Notes: a model not told the origin generated them from the sequence alone. A DNA stretch of 64,000 nt from Ahaetulla prasina (GCF_028640845.1 NC_080542.1:65609064-65673063), one strand, 5' to 3'; shown: positions 32,480 through 43,916, numbered from the stretch's first letter. Made by a program: numbers and translations.

Positions 32480-34135
32480 TTTTGTTTTTTTTTAATTCAA
32501 AAAGTTTTACAAAAATTTTTTTCTCCCCTTTCCCCCCAACCTCCCTCCCTTCACAAACCCCCTCCCCCCCGCCCTGACTTCCCGGAACAAGCACAAGGTA
32601 TAGTTAAAAATAAAACAAACATATGCTAAAAAAAATTTCCCCCAAAACTATTATACTAATTTTCCCTCTCTAGCTCTGACTTCCTCCTTACATAACCAAA
32701 ATCCTTCAAAAAACAAAATAAGTCAATAGAACAAATGAATCCTAAAGTATTTAAAACCAGCTAAAGCATAAAAATCCAATCCAATTCAGAGAATATCTCC
32801 CTTATAGCTTCTATAACCATATAATTTTTTCCCCAAGTCTTTCTTACATAAGATCTTTCGAGAATATTCTATTTAAAATTCAGTACAACCCATTATAAAA
32901 TTTCAATACAGGAAATTACAATATCTATTCAACTTTAGTCTTTCCTCGTCAAAGTCCAGTATAAATCCAAATATCTAGTCTTTTATGATAGATATAAAAC
33001 ATATAATCAACCCATTTCTTCCAGATCTTCCTCACGTATTGTCTTTCAGGGACGCTAATATTTTTATCTGTTAATATTTCAAAAAAAAAATTCTTTCAAG
33101 GATAATACTTTTGTCTCTTGCCATTTTTTTTTGATGCATTAGTTTCTGTCTTTCCTTCATTACTCCTTTTGAAAAGTCAGTCACAATATTTCCTAGTAGT
33201 TCCTTATGTCCAAAAATCCACAAGTTACTGCCGTATATTCCATCAGTCCGAAAAGAGAACTCTTGGAAAGCATGAATTTTTCCGTTTCGGGGGACAGCCT
33301 CCTGTAGCACAAATTCAGGCATTTCATCCAAACTTTTTTAAAAAAGCTTCTTTGCATCAACTTGTTTATTCACAATCATATCTTCATATTTATCCACTTT
33401 TGTTTGTATCTCCTCCATTCCATTTTCCAAGTCCTGATTACACTGGTTAATTTCCTCCAAGCTCTCATCCAAAACGTCTCCATTTTTTATCAATTGGTAT
33501 TTTTGAATAATTAAATACATTCTTTCTGTATAATCCTGTATAAAGTCACGAATCCATTCTTCTGAAAGAACCTTCATGGCAAAGTTCTTGCTGAGAATCC
33601 CCTTATAAAATACTTAAACAAACTAAAATAATCCAACAGTCCACAGTCCAGCACAATAAGATAAAGTCTCCATTTACTTTCACTTTCTCAGCAAGTAAAC
33701 ACCATTTTATTTCATTATGTTGATTGTAGATGAAAGAAGAAAAAAAAGTTTTAAAAAAAATAGAAGTCAGATTTAATACTTGCAATTTAAATGACTAATC
33801 TCCTGTGTTTATTCTGTCTGCTTATAAATATCCATAACAATCACTTGAAGCAGAAGTGGTCGCTCTCTTCTCTTTCTGCATGAAGCAGAGACACACTGGA
33901 TCTGGAGCTGCTGCAGAGGGATTTCCAGGGAACTTTCCCCTTCGAGTTCCCCAAGCGGGGCCTCTAGAGAGTTCTACCTTTTCCTCTTCTGCTCTTTCCC
34001 TTCCCCTTTACCGGGGAAAGTACTTTCAGCTGGCGAACAGCTGATATTCGCTGTTTTCGCCAGCTTTTTTACAGAATCCTAGCCCGGGTGCCCTTAGGGC
34101 ATCCTTCGGAGAGAGCGGAGCCACTGGAAGTCTCA
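32480..34135 (-). mobile_element. Short L1-like LINE retaining 5' region, ORF1 and 3' region only
   Basis: A perfect 17-bp duplication ACAATATTGGTAATGTT flanks the element (32463-32479 and 34136-34152), so both edges are certain. On the minus strand the order is a GC-richer 5' region (34135 to about 33600), an ORF1-like frame (33577-33071), AT-rich sequence, a G-rich polypurine tract (complement of the C-rich run at 32530-32575), and a poly-A tail (T-run at 32480-32493). The G-rich tract before the tail is typical of L1 3' regions. No reverse transcriptase or endonuclease is present, so the 1656 bp cannot move on its own. The ORF1-only arrangement recalls 'half-L1' (HAL1) elements of mammals. 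Confidence 0.7.
33071..33577 (-). pseudogene. L1 ORF1-like coiled-coil frame with one stop
   Basis: A single frame of about 168 codons is interrupted by one TAA near 33335-33337; the parts before and after it are in the same phase. Residues 1-80 are charged and heptad-like (ESLEEINQCNQDLENGMEE), as in the coiled coil of L1 ORF1 proteins. The second part is basic (KERQKLMHQKKMARDK). The canonical RNA-recognition motif of ORF1 is not clearly recognisable, so it may be a shortened or atypical ORF1. ORF1 proteins bind LINE RNA and act as chaperones in reverse transcription. The stop falls next to a T-run/A-run junction. Confidence 0.45.
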
Positions 34136-34152
34136 ACAATATTGGTAATGTT

Positions 34153-34590
34153 GATTAAGTGTCTTATCAGTCTAACCCAAAGTTTTCAAGAAGATAAAAG
34201 GACTAGGTTGCCTACTTGAAGGAAGAGATAGGTAATACTGATTGCACCTTTGTTTTAAAAATAATTTGATTAGAATGTATAATTTAGATAACAATTTAGA
34301 GAAAAGTTTAAATATTATTTCTTTCAGGGCCATTGTCAAATAAACAAAAGGGGTCTTCTGCTTATTTTGGGGGGGGGAGTCAAAAGTTTTCTTCATCTGT
34401 TCTCTCCCTATAGCAACCCCCACTTAGGCAGTCTGGCCTGAGAGAGAGAAAGTGGCCCAAGGAGCTTCTGTGGATGAGGAAAGACTAAATTCTGTATCTC
34501 CTTTGCCATTATTCAATACTTGTATTGAGAACTTAGGGAGTCTTCAAGTTTTTGGCTGCAAAAACCTAGAGACTACTACATGTATCTCTC
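34153..34590. other. Flank of the L1 insertion, nothing recognised
   Basis: It contains a G-run at 34369-34377 but no gene or repeat that I can support. Confidence 0.35.
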
Positions 34591-34594
34591 TAGG

Positions 34595-34930
34595 ACAGGG
34601 ATGTGGGCCAGATCTGGGCCAGATCTGCTTATATCCAGCCGGCTGGGAAATGTCAAAGGTGCCTCTGCTGGCCAAAAATGGGTTGCATGGCTCATTTTCG
34701 GCCAGCAGAGTGCTGCAGGAGGCCGTAGCAGGTGAAAACGAGACATGGGGGAGCTGCGCACAACCCCCCGTGCCATGTTTTGGCTGGTAAAGTGCAGGAG
34801 GCCATCAGGCTGGAAATGCAAAGTTTTGGCCAGCAGGATGCTGTAGGAGGCGTCCATCCCATCTCTCCCCCCCACAGCCCCCTCTGCTGGCACGTGGAGG
34901 AGAACTGCTCTTACCGTGACTCATGAAAGT
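34595..34930. mobile_element. Probable hAT-type repeat fragment
   Basis: The opening ACAGGGATGTGGGCCAGATC resembles the CAGGGGTGTCAAAC..GGGCCAGATC start of a common small hAT element. The GC-rich interior repeats 'ggccagcag(a/g)(g/t)tgct' several times. The right end and a target duplication could not be identified. Confidence 0.4.
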
Positions 34931-36058
34931 TCAACTTTCAGTTCTACAGAGTGTCACAGGGTATATATATTATTTTACAGATTCCTAAGTACATTAGTTG
35001 AGACTCAAGTATTTAGTTGTGATACTTCTGTTTTATTCCTGACTGTCTCTTGTAATGTTTGGAGCAGTTCTAGCTTCTAATAATGTTGTTGGACAAAAGT
35101 TGGGCAATAGTCACAGGACAATTACTAAAGCAAGGACCTTGGTTCTACTTCGCTCCATGAAATTTCTGTTTCTGTTTTAATCTAATTTAATTTAAATCTA
35201 ATTTAATTTAATTTAATTTATAAGATACCTCTGAACCTAGGCCTTCTTCTGCATTTGGCAGACTCCTGTTTGGTTTTATCATTTTGTATATTTTATTTAA
35301 TTGTGACCACTATGTTAAAATAAAATATAGATGTGACAGATATTTATGTGTTTGCTATTTAAGTGAAACACACACAAATACACTTGTATTACTCTTATAT
35401 GCACAAAACATTTTGAATGTTTTTCAGAGGTATAAAAAAACAAGAACAATTATAATTATTTATTGACACTCTTCCTAAATGATATGTTACAAATTAGAAG
35501 TATACCTATCAAAAAAATCAGGTTTGGCTTTAATTTATTTTTAAAACTGACAGCCATGTTGTTTTGTTTTTTGTCATACCCACTTTCAAACTAGATAATA
35601 TTTTTATTTTTATTTTTCATGGACAACAGAATTGTATATAGAGCATTTGCTGTTTATGTATGTCATTTAACTTATTCTGTTCTGACCTGTGATTATCAGA
35701 TTAATGTCAGACAGAGCCAAAACATTGGCATGTAAGTTGGACCACTAGGTTGATTAACTAAGAGAGAAAGCCTAGTCTGATCCATGGGTCATAAATAGTT
35801 GAGATGGAAGAGAAAATGGATACTAGGCAGCCCTGAGTTTATGAGTCAGGGATTCAGACCAATTTGGACCAATTTCCAAGCATGAGTCAATAAGATGGAT
35901 GGTTGTAAATTTATTTCCAACGGTCTGCCTATTGAACTGAATATTTCCTCTTATTTTGTATGACTAAAACACACCTTATATAGCAGGCCCTATTCTGCCC
36001 ACAGTTGCCAACCTTGCAGTCTCATACTCTTCCTTTGTTTAATGTTCTGTGTCATATA
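34931..36058. other. AT-rich intergenic DNA with a (TTTAA)n run
   Basis: A (TTTAA)-type repeat lies at about 35180-35222. Nothing else is recognised. Confidence 0.45.
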
Positions 36059-36066
36059 GTGCAATT

Positions 36067-37318
36067 CAGGGGTGAAATCTAAAAATTTTCCCTACCGGTT
36101 CTGTGACCATGGCTTAATTGGCGGCCGTGGTCAGATGACTGGGTGGGCATGGCCAATAACAATAAATAATAAAAATAATAAACAAAGTATACAAAACAAT
36201 AAGAGGTACCAAAAACCCAACTTTCACACTTTACACACACATACAACACAACACAACTGACTCGCACACAATGTAAAAGCAGCTGCACTTCACCCAAAAT
36301 GGCCCCTGCAACAAGCAGAAACCTCACACAGCCACAAAAAGGTCAAAAACCAACTTTCACACTTTACACACACACAACACAACACAAATGACTCACTCTC
36401 TCTCTCACACACACAAAATGTCACACACAGCTTTGTGAGATTTTATGTGTTTGTATAGTTAGAGTGAAACACTACAGAAACACACCAAATCTCAGCTGCA
36501 CAAATATTTTATTTTATTATTTTATTTTATTTATATTTTTTAGATCAGGGGTCTCCAACCTTAATAACTTTAAGTTTTGTGGACTTCAATTCCCAGAGTT
36601 CCTCAGCCAGCAAAGCAGGCAGATTGAGTTGCTCACTGAGGAAATGGATTGCAGGCAGGCGGATTCAGTTGCTAGCTGATGCAACTGATGTAAAGCATGG
36701 CTTTGCAAGCCCGAAAGAAGCAGCAATAAGGCAAGTGGGGACGGGACATTGGGTGGGCATGGGTGGGGACTGTTGTAGGAGGTTGTTAAAATGATTTTAA
36801 AAGCCTGTGATGATGACGCAACTCATCTGGGATTGCAAGAGGAAAAAAAAGATTTTAAAAGACTCCTCTGACGATCCCAGCTGAAGTTGCCTCATAGCAG
36901 CCCAGAATCTCTTAAAATAATTGTTTTAACAAGCTCTTTGGCTGAATAGCTTATAGAAAACATGTTTTTTAAGGTTCTGGTGGTGAGGAACTCAGCTGGG
37001 ATCACCAGAGGAGCCTTTTAAAATCTTTTTTACAACTCTTCAGCCGAAGAGGTTGTTAAAAAAAAGTTTAAAGGGTTCTGATGATCTCAGCTGAGCCACA
37101 GTATCATTAAAGGCTTTTTTTTTACTTTTAAAGGCATGTTTTTGGCTGAAGAAAAACTGCTTTTAAAAGTAAAAAAAACCCCCCAACCTCTGATGATGGA
37201 GCGGCTTAGCAGGGGCAGGGAGCGGGGGCAGGGATTTTTGCTACTGGTTCTCCGAACCACCAGCTGCCATTGCTACCGGACTGGCCGAGCCAGTGTGAAC
37301 CGGGAACATTTCACCCTG
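36067..37318. mobile_element. Large member of the CAGGGGTGAAA hAT family (1252 bp)
   Basis: The ends CAGGGGTGAAATCT and ACATTTCACCCTG are flanked by the exact 8-bp duplication GTGCAATT (36059-36066 and 37319-37326). Near the left end lies 'ctaccggttctgtgaccatgg'; near the right end the complement of a CCGGTTC motif. The right part has the TTTTAAAAG(T) hairpins also seen in the 396-bp relative at 11340. The left part has two diverged copies of a CACA-rich segment ('aactttcacactttacacaca', near 36216 and 36350). A second hAT-type end (CAGGGGTCTCCAACC) lies at about 36546. No transposase is encoded. Confidence 0.92.
36546..36620 (+). mobile_element. Left-end fragment of another hAT element
   Basis: The sequence CAGGGGTCTCCAACCTTAAT followed by 'cttcaattcccagagttcctc' matches a familiar hAT left end. 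It is nested inside the 1252-bp element. No right end is visible. Confidence 0.5.
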
Positions 37319-37423
37319 GTGCAATTGCCATTATTTCAAGACTAGATTTTGTAATGAATTGGGTTTATTCAACAAAAGAGAGAAACTTGAACCATATTCT
37401 GTGCCAGGATCAAGGTCTTCAAT

Positions 37424-37471
37424 GAATAGAGTAGAATAGAATAGAGTAGAGTAGAGTAGAATAGAATAGAA
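37424..37471 (+). repeat. (GAATA)n-type microsatellite at a CR1/L3 3' end
   Basis: A run of TAGAA/TAGAG pentamers directly abuts the 3' end of the minus-strand CR1/L3 element. The same arrangement occurs at 46266-46310. Confidence 0.95.
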
Positions 37472-39230
37472 TTTTTTATTGGCCAAGTGATTGGACACAC
37501 AAGGAATTTGTCTTGGTGCATATGCTCTCAGTGTACATAAAAGAAAAGATACCTTCATTAAGGTACAACACTTACAACACTTAATGATAGTCATAAGGTA
37601 CAAATAAGCAATCAGGAAACAACATCAATATAAAATGTAAGCAACAAAGTTACAGTCGTACAGTCATAAGTGGAAGGAGATGGGAACAATGAGAAGATTA
37701 ATAGTAGTGCAGATTTAGTAAATAGTTTGACAGTGTTGAAGGAATTATTTATTTAACAGAGCGATGGTGTTCAGGAAGAAACTGTTCTTGTGTCTAGTTG
37801 TTCTGGTGTGCAGTGCTCTATAGCGTCGTTTTGAGGGTAGGAGTTGAAACAATTTATGTCCAGGATGTGAGGGATCTGTAAGTATTTTCAAGGCCCTCTT
37901 CTTGATTCGTGCAGTATACAGGTCCTCAATGGAAGGCAGGTTGGTAGCAATTATTTTTTCTGCAGTTCTAATTATCCTCTGAAGTCTGTGTTTTTCTTGT
38001 TGGGTTGCAGAACCGAACCAGACAGTTATAGAGGTGTAGATGAGAGACTCAATATTTCCTCTGTAGAACTGGATCAGCAGCTCCTTGTGCAGTTTGAGCT
38101 TACTGAGTTGGCGCAGAAAGAACATTCTTTGTTGTGCTTTTTTGATGATGTTTTTGATGTTAGCTGTCCATTTTAGATCTTGTGATATGGTAGAACCTAG
38201 AAATTTGAAGGTTTCTATTGTTGACACTGTGTTGTCTAGTATTGTGAGAGGTGGAAGTATGGAAGGATTTCTCCTAAAGTATACCACCCATTTCTATAGT
38301 TTTGAGTGTGTTCAGATTGTTTCAGTCGCACCACGAGGCTAGTCGTTCAACCTCCCGTCTGTATGCGGATTCAACAATGTCTTAAATGAGACTGATCACT
38401 GTTGTGTCATTTGGAAACTTCGGTAGTTTAACAGATGGATTGTTAGAGATTCAGTCATTAGTATACAGAGAGAAGAGAAGTGGGAGAGCACATGGGCAGG
38501 GGTGTACTGTTGTAGGTATCTGATGTGATTCTGCTTAGCTTCACCTGCTGCTTCCTGTTTGTTAGGAAGCTTATGATCTACTTACAAGTGTGTTCAGGTA
38601 GCTGGTTTAGCTTAGTTAGAAGAATGTCTGGAATGATGGTATTGAATGCTGAATTAAAGTCTACAAGAGGACCTTTGCATAGGTTTTTGGAGATTCAAGA
38701 TGTTGTAGGATGTAGTGCAGAGCCATATTACCAGCATCATCTGTTGATCTATTTGCTCAGTATGCAAATTGCAAGGGGTCTATCAGCGGCTCCATGGTGG
38801 TTTTCAAGTGGGGCAGCACTAGCCTTTCAAAGATTTTCATGACTACAGATGTTAGAGCAACTGGTCTCTAGTAATTCAGTTCTTTGATGGTGGGCTTCTT
38901 TTGCACTGGGATGATAGTAGAGCGTTTGAAGCAAGAAGGAACATAGCACATCTATATTGATTTATGAAGATACAGGTGAAGATGGGGGCCAATTGGTCAG
39001 CACAGACTTTTAAGCAAGAAGGAGTTATTTTGTCTGGGCCTGGAGCTTTTCCTGGCTTTTTTCTGTGAAATAGATCTTGCACTTCCTTGCACTTCTCATC
39101 CCACCCTGGGATGGGGTCAGTTGTAGAGCTATATGGCCCTTGACCCCAGCTTCTTAATTTTGGTAATTCCTTTAGTCTGAAGGAAACATCACATTTGGTC
39201 ATATTTTCTTATAGATTTGCAAATTTCATA
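37472..39230 (-). mobile_element. CR1/L3-type LINE, 5'-truncated
   Basis: The minus strand carries the C-terminal half of a LINE reverse-transcriptase ORF, then a 3' region ending at 37472 and the pentamer microsatellite. Readable pieces in order are KKPGKAPGPDKITPSCLK (38876-39202, the start of the RT domain) and FLRQLSKLKLHKELLIQFYR to the C-terminus (37745-38287). The stretch between them, including the catalytic YADD region, is frameshifted. A near-identical 3' half recurs at 46311-47745. This is the LINE group reported to carry pentamer microsatellites at its 3' end in snakes. Confidence 0.9.
37745..38287 (-). pseudogene. CR1/L3 LINE reverse transcriptase, C-terminal part
   Basis: An open frame of 181 codons reads from a conserved FKFLGSTISQDLKW segment through the 'thumb' region (FYRGNIESLIYTSITVWFGS, then RLQRIIRTAEKII) to a C-terminal SKRRYRALHTRTTRHKNSFF and a stop. 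These residues follow the catalytic palm domain in CR1/L3 ORF2. The catalytic residues are upstream in damaged sequence. The protein would copy LINE RNA at the nicked target. The copy at 46.3-47.7 kb keeps the same region but is interrupted by another LINE. Confidence 0.8.
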
Positions 39231-39379
39231 AATCTTGCTTTTTAAAGGGGTGTATGTGTGTGATTATTACAATATATATATATATATATGTATATGTTTT
39301 CTGAGGTTTTCGCGGGTGTTTGTATGTAGGTCTTTGGTTATTCGGGTTTTCTCCCGCGTAAAATTGGAAGTGTCTTGGC

Positions 39380-39413
39380 GACGTTTCGACGAAGTCTCAT
39401 TCGTCATCTTCAG
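39380..39413 (-). ncRNA. Hammerhead-ribozyme-like motif, left arm
   Basis: On the minus strand the order is CTGAAGA (core CUGANGA), one T, GACGA and TCGTC (five perfect pairs, stem II), GAAA, then C-GTC (ACGU as a two-pair stem III without loop, and the GUC cleavage triplet). All invariant core bases are present. A single U between A9 and stem II is an insertion relative to the textbook motif. Stem I appears short (GC/GC, with possible GAAG/CUUC beyond an internal loop). Very short stem III is typical of hammerheads in Penelope-like elements, which usually need dimerisation to cleave well. Confidence 0.65.
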
Positions 39414-39527
39414 GCTTCAGCTTCGTGCTTCTGGGAGCAATGTGTGGTTGCAGCTGGAAGAAGGAAACAGCTGGAAGGAAGAAACAGCTGCAACCACACA
39501 TTGCTCCCAGAAGCACAAAGCTGAAGC

Positions 39528-39559
39528 CTGAAGATGACGAACGATTTCATCGAAACGTC
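39528..39559 (+). ncRNA. Hammerhead-ribozyme-like motif, right arm
   Basis: The plus strand has CTGAAGA, T, GACGA...TCATC, GAAA, CGTC in the same order as the other copies. One stem II pair is lost: G became A, the change expected from CpG decay. The core is otherwise intact, so weaker activity would be expected than in the left-arm copy. Confidence 0.55.
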
Positions 39560-39649
39560 GCCAAGACACTTCCAATTTTACGCGGGAGAAAATCCGAATA
39601 ACCAAAGACCTACATATATGTATATGTATACCCACACACACCTGCTTCC

Positions 39650-42600
39650 ATCATACCACCTTTAGTGCTTCTAAATATGTATTCCTTTAAAACACAAAAC
39701 TTTATTGATTGTACCATCATTATTTATTTCAGCATGACAATTCTGACATAGAGTTTTTATAATTGTATAATTCTTTAAGTACTGCACAGAACCCTGGAAA
39801 CTCCTTGCAAACAATAGGCTGATAAACAATTACAGAGCTTTTGTGAGTATAGATTTTTCCTATTCGTAATCTGGTTCATTTCTGCTATTTTCAGAATTCA
39901 TTTGCTTTAATAAATTCATTCCACAAATCCATGCCACAAATGCCTACTCAGAACTCATTGTTCCCAAGTGATATGTATATGATTACAGGTTAAATAATAC
40001 TGCTTGTACAGATATTATTAATGTACTAATTAGTTGTATTTTTATATACTTCAGTTTAAGCGGTTAAATTTGTGGCATTCCAGTTTGGATTTTTGGCCAA
40101 TGTTTATTTTCAAAATATAGGTAATAGAGAGAAGCTTTGGATTTACTTCTAAATATGTGAGCCTTGAGGGGGATGCTTCAAGGGGGATGTTTCTTATGCC
40201 CAGATATATTTTTTTCTTTACTGGTGGTTTAGCTATTTTAAGTACATAGTTTGGGACTGAATAATGCTGTAAATTAAGCTGTGTTTTTCCTAGAATTCAA
40301 CAATAGTAAACTGTACTCTTGGTGACTATTATGGGATAGTTACATGTTATTTCTTGCTGTTAAAAAGTTCCTTTTTTAAAGACTGAATGTATTCCCATAT
40401 GGAAAGGCAAGCAAGGAATAGGTGCTTACTAATAATAGTTTATTACATTCATTTTTAACTCTAGTTCTTAGGTATTATATCTCTTGCCCAACACTGGCTG
40501 GCATAGAAAATGCATCAAATAAAGCTCCATAAGGTACAATAAAAAGTTCAAAATCCAGAGATAAAAAAGTAACAGGGAGGAAAAATAACTAAAGGTACTG
40601 CTTAAAAATTAACTAAATAAAAGTGGAAAATTATGTAGCCTCATTTTAAGAGTGATTACTAGGAAGGGAGTTCACGGATGTTTCTAGGGCTTATGTCTAA
40701 AATAAATGAACATCAGCTTGAAGATGCTGTATTGTAATGCTGTATAGTAATGTTTTATTTGCTAAGGTTTTAACTCTGTAGATTTGAGCAGGACTGTCTT
40801 TCTAGTAAATATGATAGAAATAATTCTCCTTGTCTTCTGTGGGGCTTATAGGGGTGTGCTTTAGATTATAGTCTGATAACCAAAGCCTAGCTCTAAGTAT
40901 ATGTTTGATTACTCCTGTCTTTTAATAAAACTTTGCTTCCTAGAAAGTGACAAGGTGTTTATAGGATGGAGAGAAAGGATGAAAGCAGTACTGTGCTGCT
41001 CTGATGCAAGAGCCTCCATTTTTGTACGTGCATTATGTCAACACATGCAGGTCTGGTAAGGGCAAAAGTTGTGCTGCCCTATTAGACCATTGCTTTTGGC
41101 ATTTTGATTAAAACTGGTGCTTGCAAACATTTGAAAGAGAGGCAAGATAGGCAATCCATATCAGCATGTGGTTCATTTATGAGGAAGAATCACACGAGAA
41201 GGATGGCTGTTTTTATGAAGAACTGTATGCACTCATCTCTGGCTTGAAACAAAATAGAATTTTAATAAAACTCTTTTATTGCAAGGAACATACCATTACT
41301 CCCTATAATACAGATAGATTCAACTTCTACAAAGAAACCAACTTCCTCACATGCTCTTTTCTAAGTAGCATTATTTATTCATGCAACTTTCAACACGATC
41401 CAATTAGTCTGTTTAGCTTTTTGATTCTATGTCTGCTCTCTGTAACTCATATAACAGCATCTGAGGATGTGTTGCTTCTTTTAGAAAAATCCTACAACCG
41501 TAAAATTGATGCTGTACTTAGAATTCTTTAAGTTCTGGTGAAGTCCAATGCCCGATAATCTATATTCTACTAAAACTCTTGTATCTGATTCTTTGTAATC
41601 TTCGATTAAGCAAAACAATGCATAATAGAGTAATATTTTTGAATCAACATATTTGAAATGGGCTATGTGGGACCGTAATTCCTGTACGATTACATTTGAC
41701 AAAACTGTGGCTTCTTCAGCATTACTTAACGTCCTGACTGCACATTTCCTAAATACCTGTAGTTGTAGTGCAAAAGGGAAGAGAGGAGAAGTGTATCCCC
41801 ATCTTCTTTCCTGCCTTCCAATGACATCTAAATCAAATTGACTGGCGGCAAGGCCTTATGATCTTATGATAAGGTAAGATTGGCTGGGGGACTACTAAAT
41901 GTCAACTGGTCAGCCCTTTTCTGGAATGGGGAGTGGAGGTGTATTTTTCTGTATAGTTCTTCACTTCCTAATTCCCCGTCTCTCCAATAAAATGGCAGAA
42001 TGTGTGTAAGCTGAAGAGGAAGAGTAATTTCTGATGCTCCCTGTCAGGCTTCTGATATAGAGTCAGTGAGTTGGCAGGTAGTCATAAGTCACTATCAGTC
42101 TCATTGCTTTTTTGTCTGCCCATAATCATTCTGTTTTTCTGTTTAGATAAGAAAATACCTGTGAAAGAATGGGTTAATAAGTCATTTAGAGGAGGACTCC
42201 CTGACTGGGAATACATTTTAAGATCCAGTTTACCATTTACCATTATCAGTTTACCATTATCACGATCCCCTGTATCTCTTTCTGGACAGACCACTTTGGC
42301 ATATCTTCATTTGTGTTTACTTTAGGTCCAATTTACTGCAGTCATTCTTATTATTATTTCTCCCAGATTCAATACATTATTTCATGAACTTTAAAATGAA
42401 CATTTTGTTATTATTCAATTCAATATTTAAGAATATGACTTTTCTCAATACTATCATATATTAGTGTTCTTCTATTGTGGTACCTCGTACATTCCTGATT
42501 TCTGGAATCCCTTCTAGAAATGTTGAATTATAAAGCACTTACTATTGCAGCATTTAAAGCTATACCAAGTATATCATGTCTTATACACAGGGATATGCTT

Positions 42601-42790
42601 TTTTCATCCATTGATGTGTAATCCTAGAGTCTAATCCTAATCTGCATCTCACAGACGGTACCTAACTATAGCTCAGCAATTACAGCCAGCCAATCAAACA
42701 GTTCAAAATCAGACCATGACTCAGAAATATCCTAACAAACAACATTCAAACTACTTTGCATCTCACCAAAAGGTATTTAAAGATATGTGT
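39650..42790. other. AT-rich intergenic DNA, no supported gene
   Basis: The longest frame is 121 codons at 41166-41531 (plus) with no motif I recognise. No repeat ends, SINE boxes or splice-bounded conserved exons are evident in these 3 kb. Confidence 0.4.
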
Positions 42791-42794
42791 TTGA

Positions 42795-42905
42795 CAGACA
42801 AGCACAACTCAAAACACACTGACAATGTCTCCTCGAATGGTGATGAAACGTTTGCAACCAAATTGGCAGGCTCAGAAGTCAAACCAACAGCCTAACTACC
42901 AACCC
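42795..42905 (+). mobile_element. Terminal fragment of a second Penelope-like lineage
   Basis: The sequence 'cacaactcaaaacacactgac', a short stem, 'gatgaaacgtttgcaac' and 'aggctcagaagtcaaacc' has the layout of a widespread vertebrate Penelope-like end, where CTGATGATG..GAAACGTCTGC is followed by 'caagctcagag'. No reverse-transcriptase sequence is attached. The boundaries are approximate. Confidence 0.55.
42819..42852 (+). ncRNA. Diverged hammerhead-like motif (second lineage)
   Basis: The order CTGACAA, T, GTCTCC...GGTGAT, GAAA, CGTT is that of a hammerhead. Stem II keeps five of six pairs, counting one G-U. Two key positions are altered: G8 of the core is A, and the cleavage triplet is GUU instead of GUC. 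The first should abolish or strongly reduce activity. It is best seen as a ribozyme fossil. Confidence 0.4.
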
Positions 42906-43916
42906 AAGCTATTAATCAAATTCATTTCACATCCTTCAGAATGTGATTGCTACTTATCCCAAATTGCTAATTGCTGCTCTGAAATGCTGCAGTTAGCCTT
43001 CTAGCTTTTTGGTGTGACTGGACAGTAACCATTTTCTGCTTTTAACAAGGTACCCCTGGCTCTTCATTTATTTCTGTTTTGCAAAACCAGAGTCTTTAGC
43101 ACATCATCACTGCTGGTGAAGGATTCTGCTTCATTTTTACACAATGTGTCGTTCATTTATTTGGAGGTAATAATTTATGATTACCTTTAAGATCAGTTGG
43201 ATTTACTTCTTACCTTGAAAAAAGAGGAGCTTAGTGTATTGTGAGGAATGACTTCCCATACCAACTTATTTAAAATATTGGCTAAAATCAAGAGGGTTAG
43301 TATTTTGACCCTTCAAAAATGAGGAACTTCTATAAGATTTTTAGACAAGATTTAGAATATATCTGACAATATGACAATGGTGGAAAAATTATAAAACAAC
43401 TTCAAATGAAAAGCAGCATTTGAATATATTTAGAAGATAGTTCCCAAATATATCACCATTACTGTGCAATGGATCTTAACATTTCCTCTGGTTAGTTTGC
43501 TGCTTACAGTGCTCTGTTTTAGATCTGCTTCTAAATTTGGCTTGGTAAGTGATCACTTTCTAGTTTGCCAATTGTCGTTTGGAGTGAACTTAAATCAATC
43601 ATGTTTTTTGACTCAGTATTGATATATACTATAAGACTCATACTTATCCCTCAGTAGGTATTAGTTGTATCTATGATGATTGTTCTTTTCTATTACCCAG
43701 TATTTTGGAGGAGTACTGTGTCATGTCTATGTTAAAAAAATATGAAATCAGAATCAATTATTAGGCCAACATGTCATGTTGCAGGACACAAGGGAAAGAA
43801 GACTGTGGTGCATAATGTCATTCTGACTGCTATGAGAAAGTCTCAACAGCTGGAACTTTTTCCTGGGTGATCCAGAATTCCTGCTGAATATTATTATTCA
43901 TGATGATCCCCTTGTT
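42906..43916. other. AT-rich intergenic DNA, nothing recognised
   Basis: No feature could be supported here. Confidence 0.4.

Larger units (their letters stand above)
39269..39620. mobile_element. Fold-back pair of Penelope-like element ends
   Basis: About 39328-39458 and 39485-39614 are inverted copies, each the terminal repeat of the Penelope-like element at 49.6-52.3 kb ('aaccaaagaccta', 'cacttccaattttac', 'attgctcccagaagcac'). No reverse transcriptase lies between; the spacer is about 26 bases. The unit sits in an (AT)n tract (39269-39290; 'catatatgtatatgtata' after the right arm). Each arm has a hammerhead-like motif, listed separately. Confidence 0.85.

Noticed and set aside
41166..41531. 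121-codon plus-strand ORF in unique DNA
   Set aside because: No recognisable motif, no CpG island or clear splice context, and similar random frames are expected in 64 kb.
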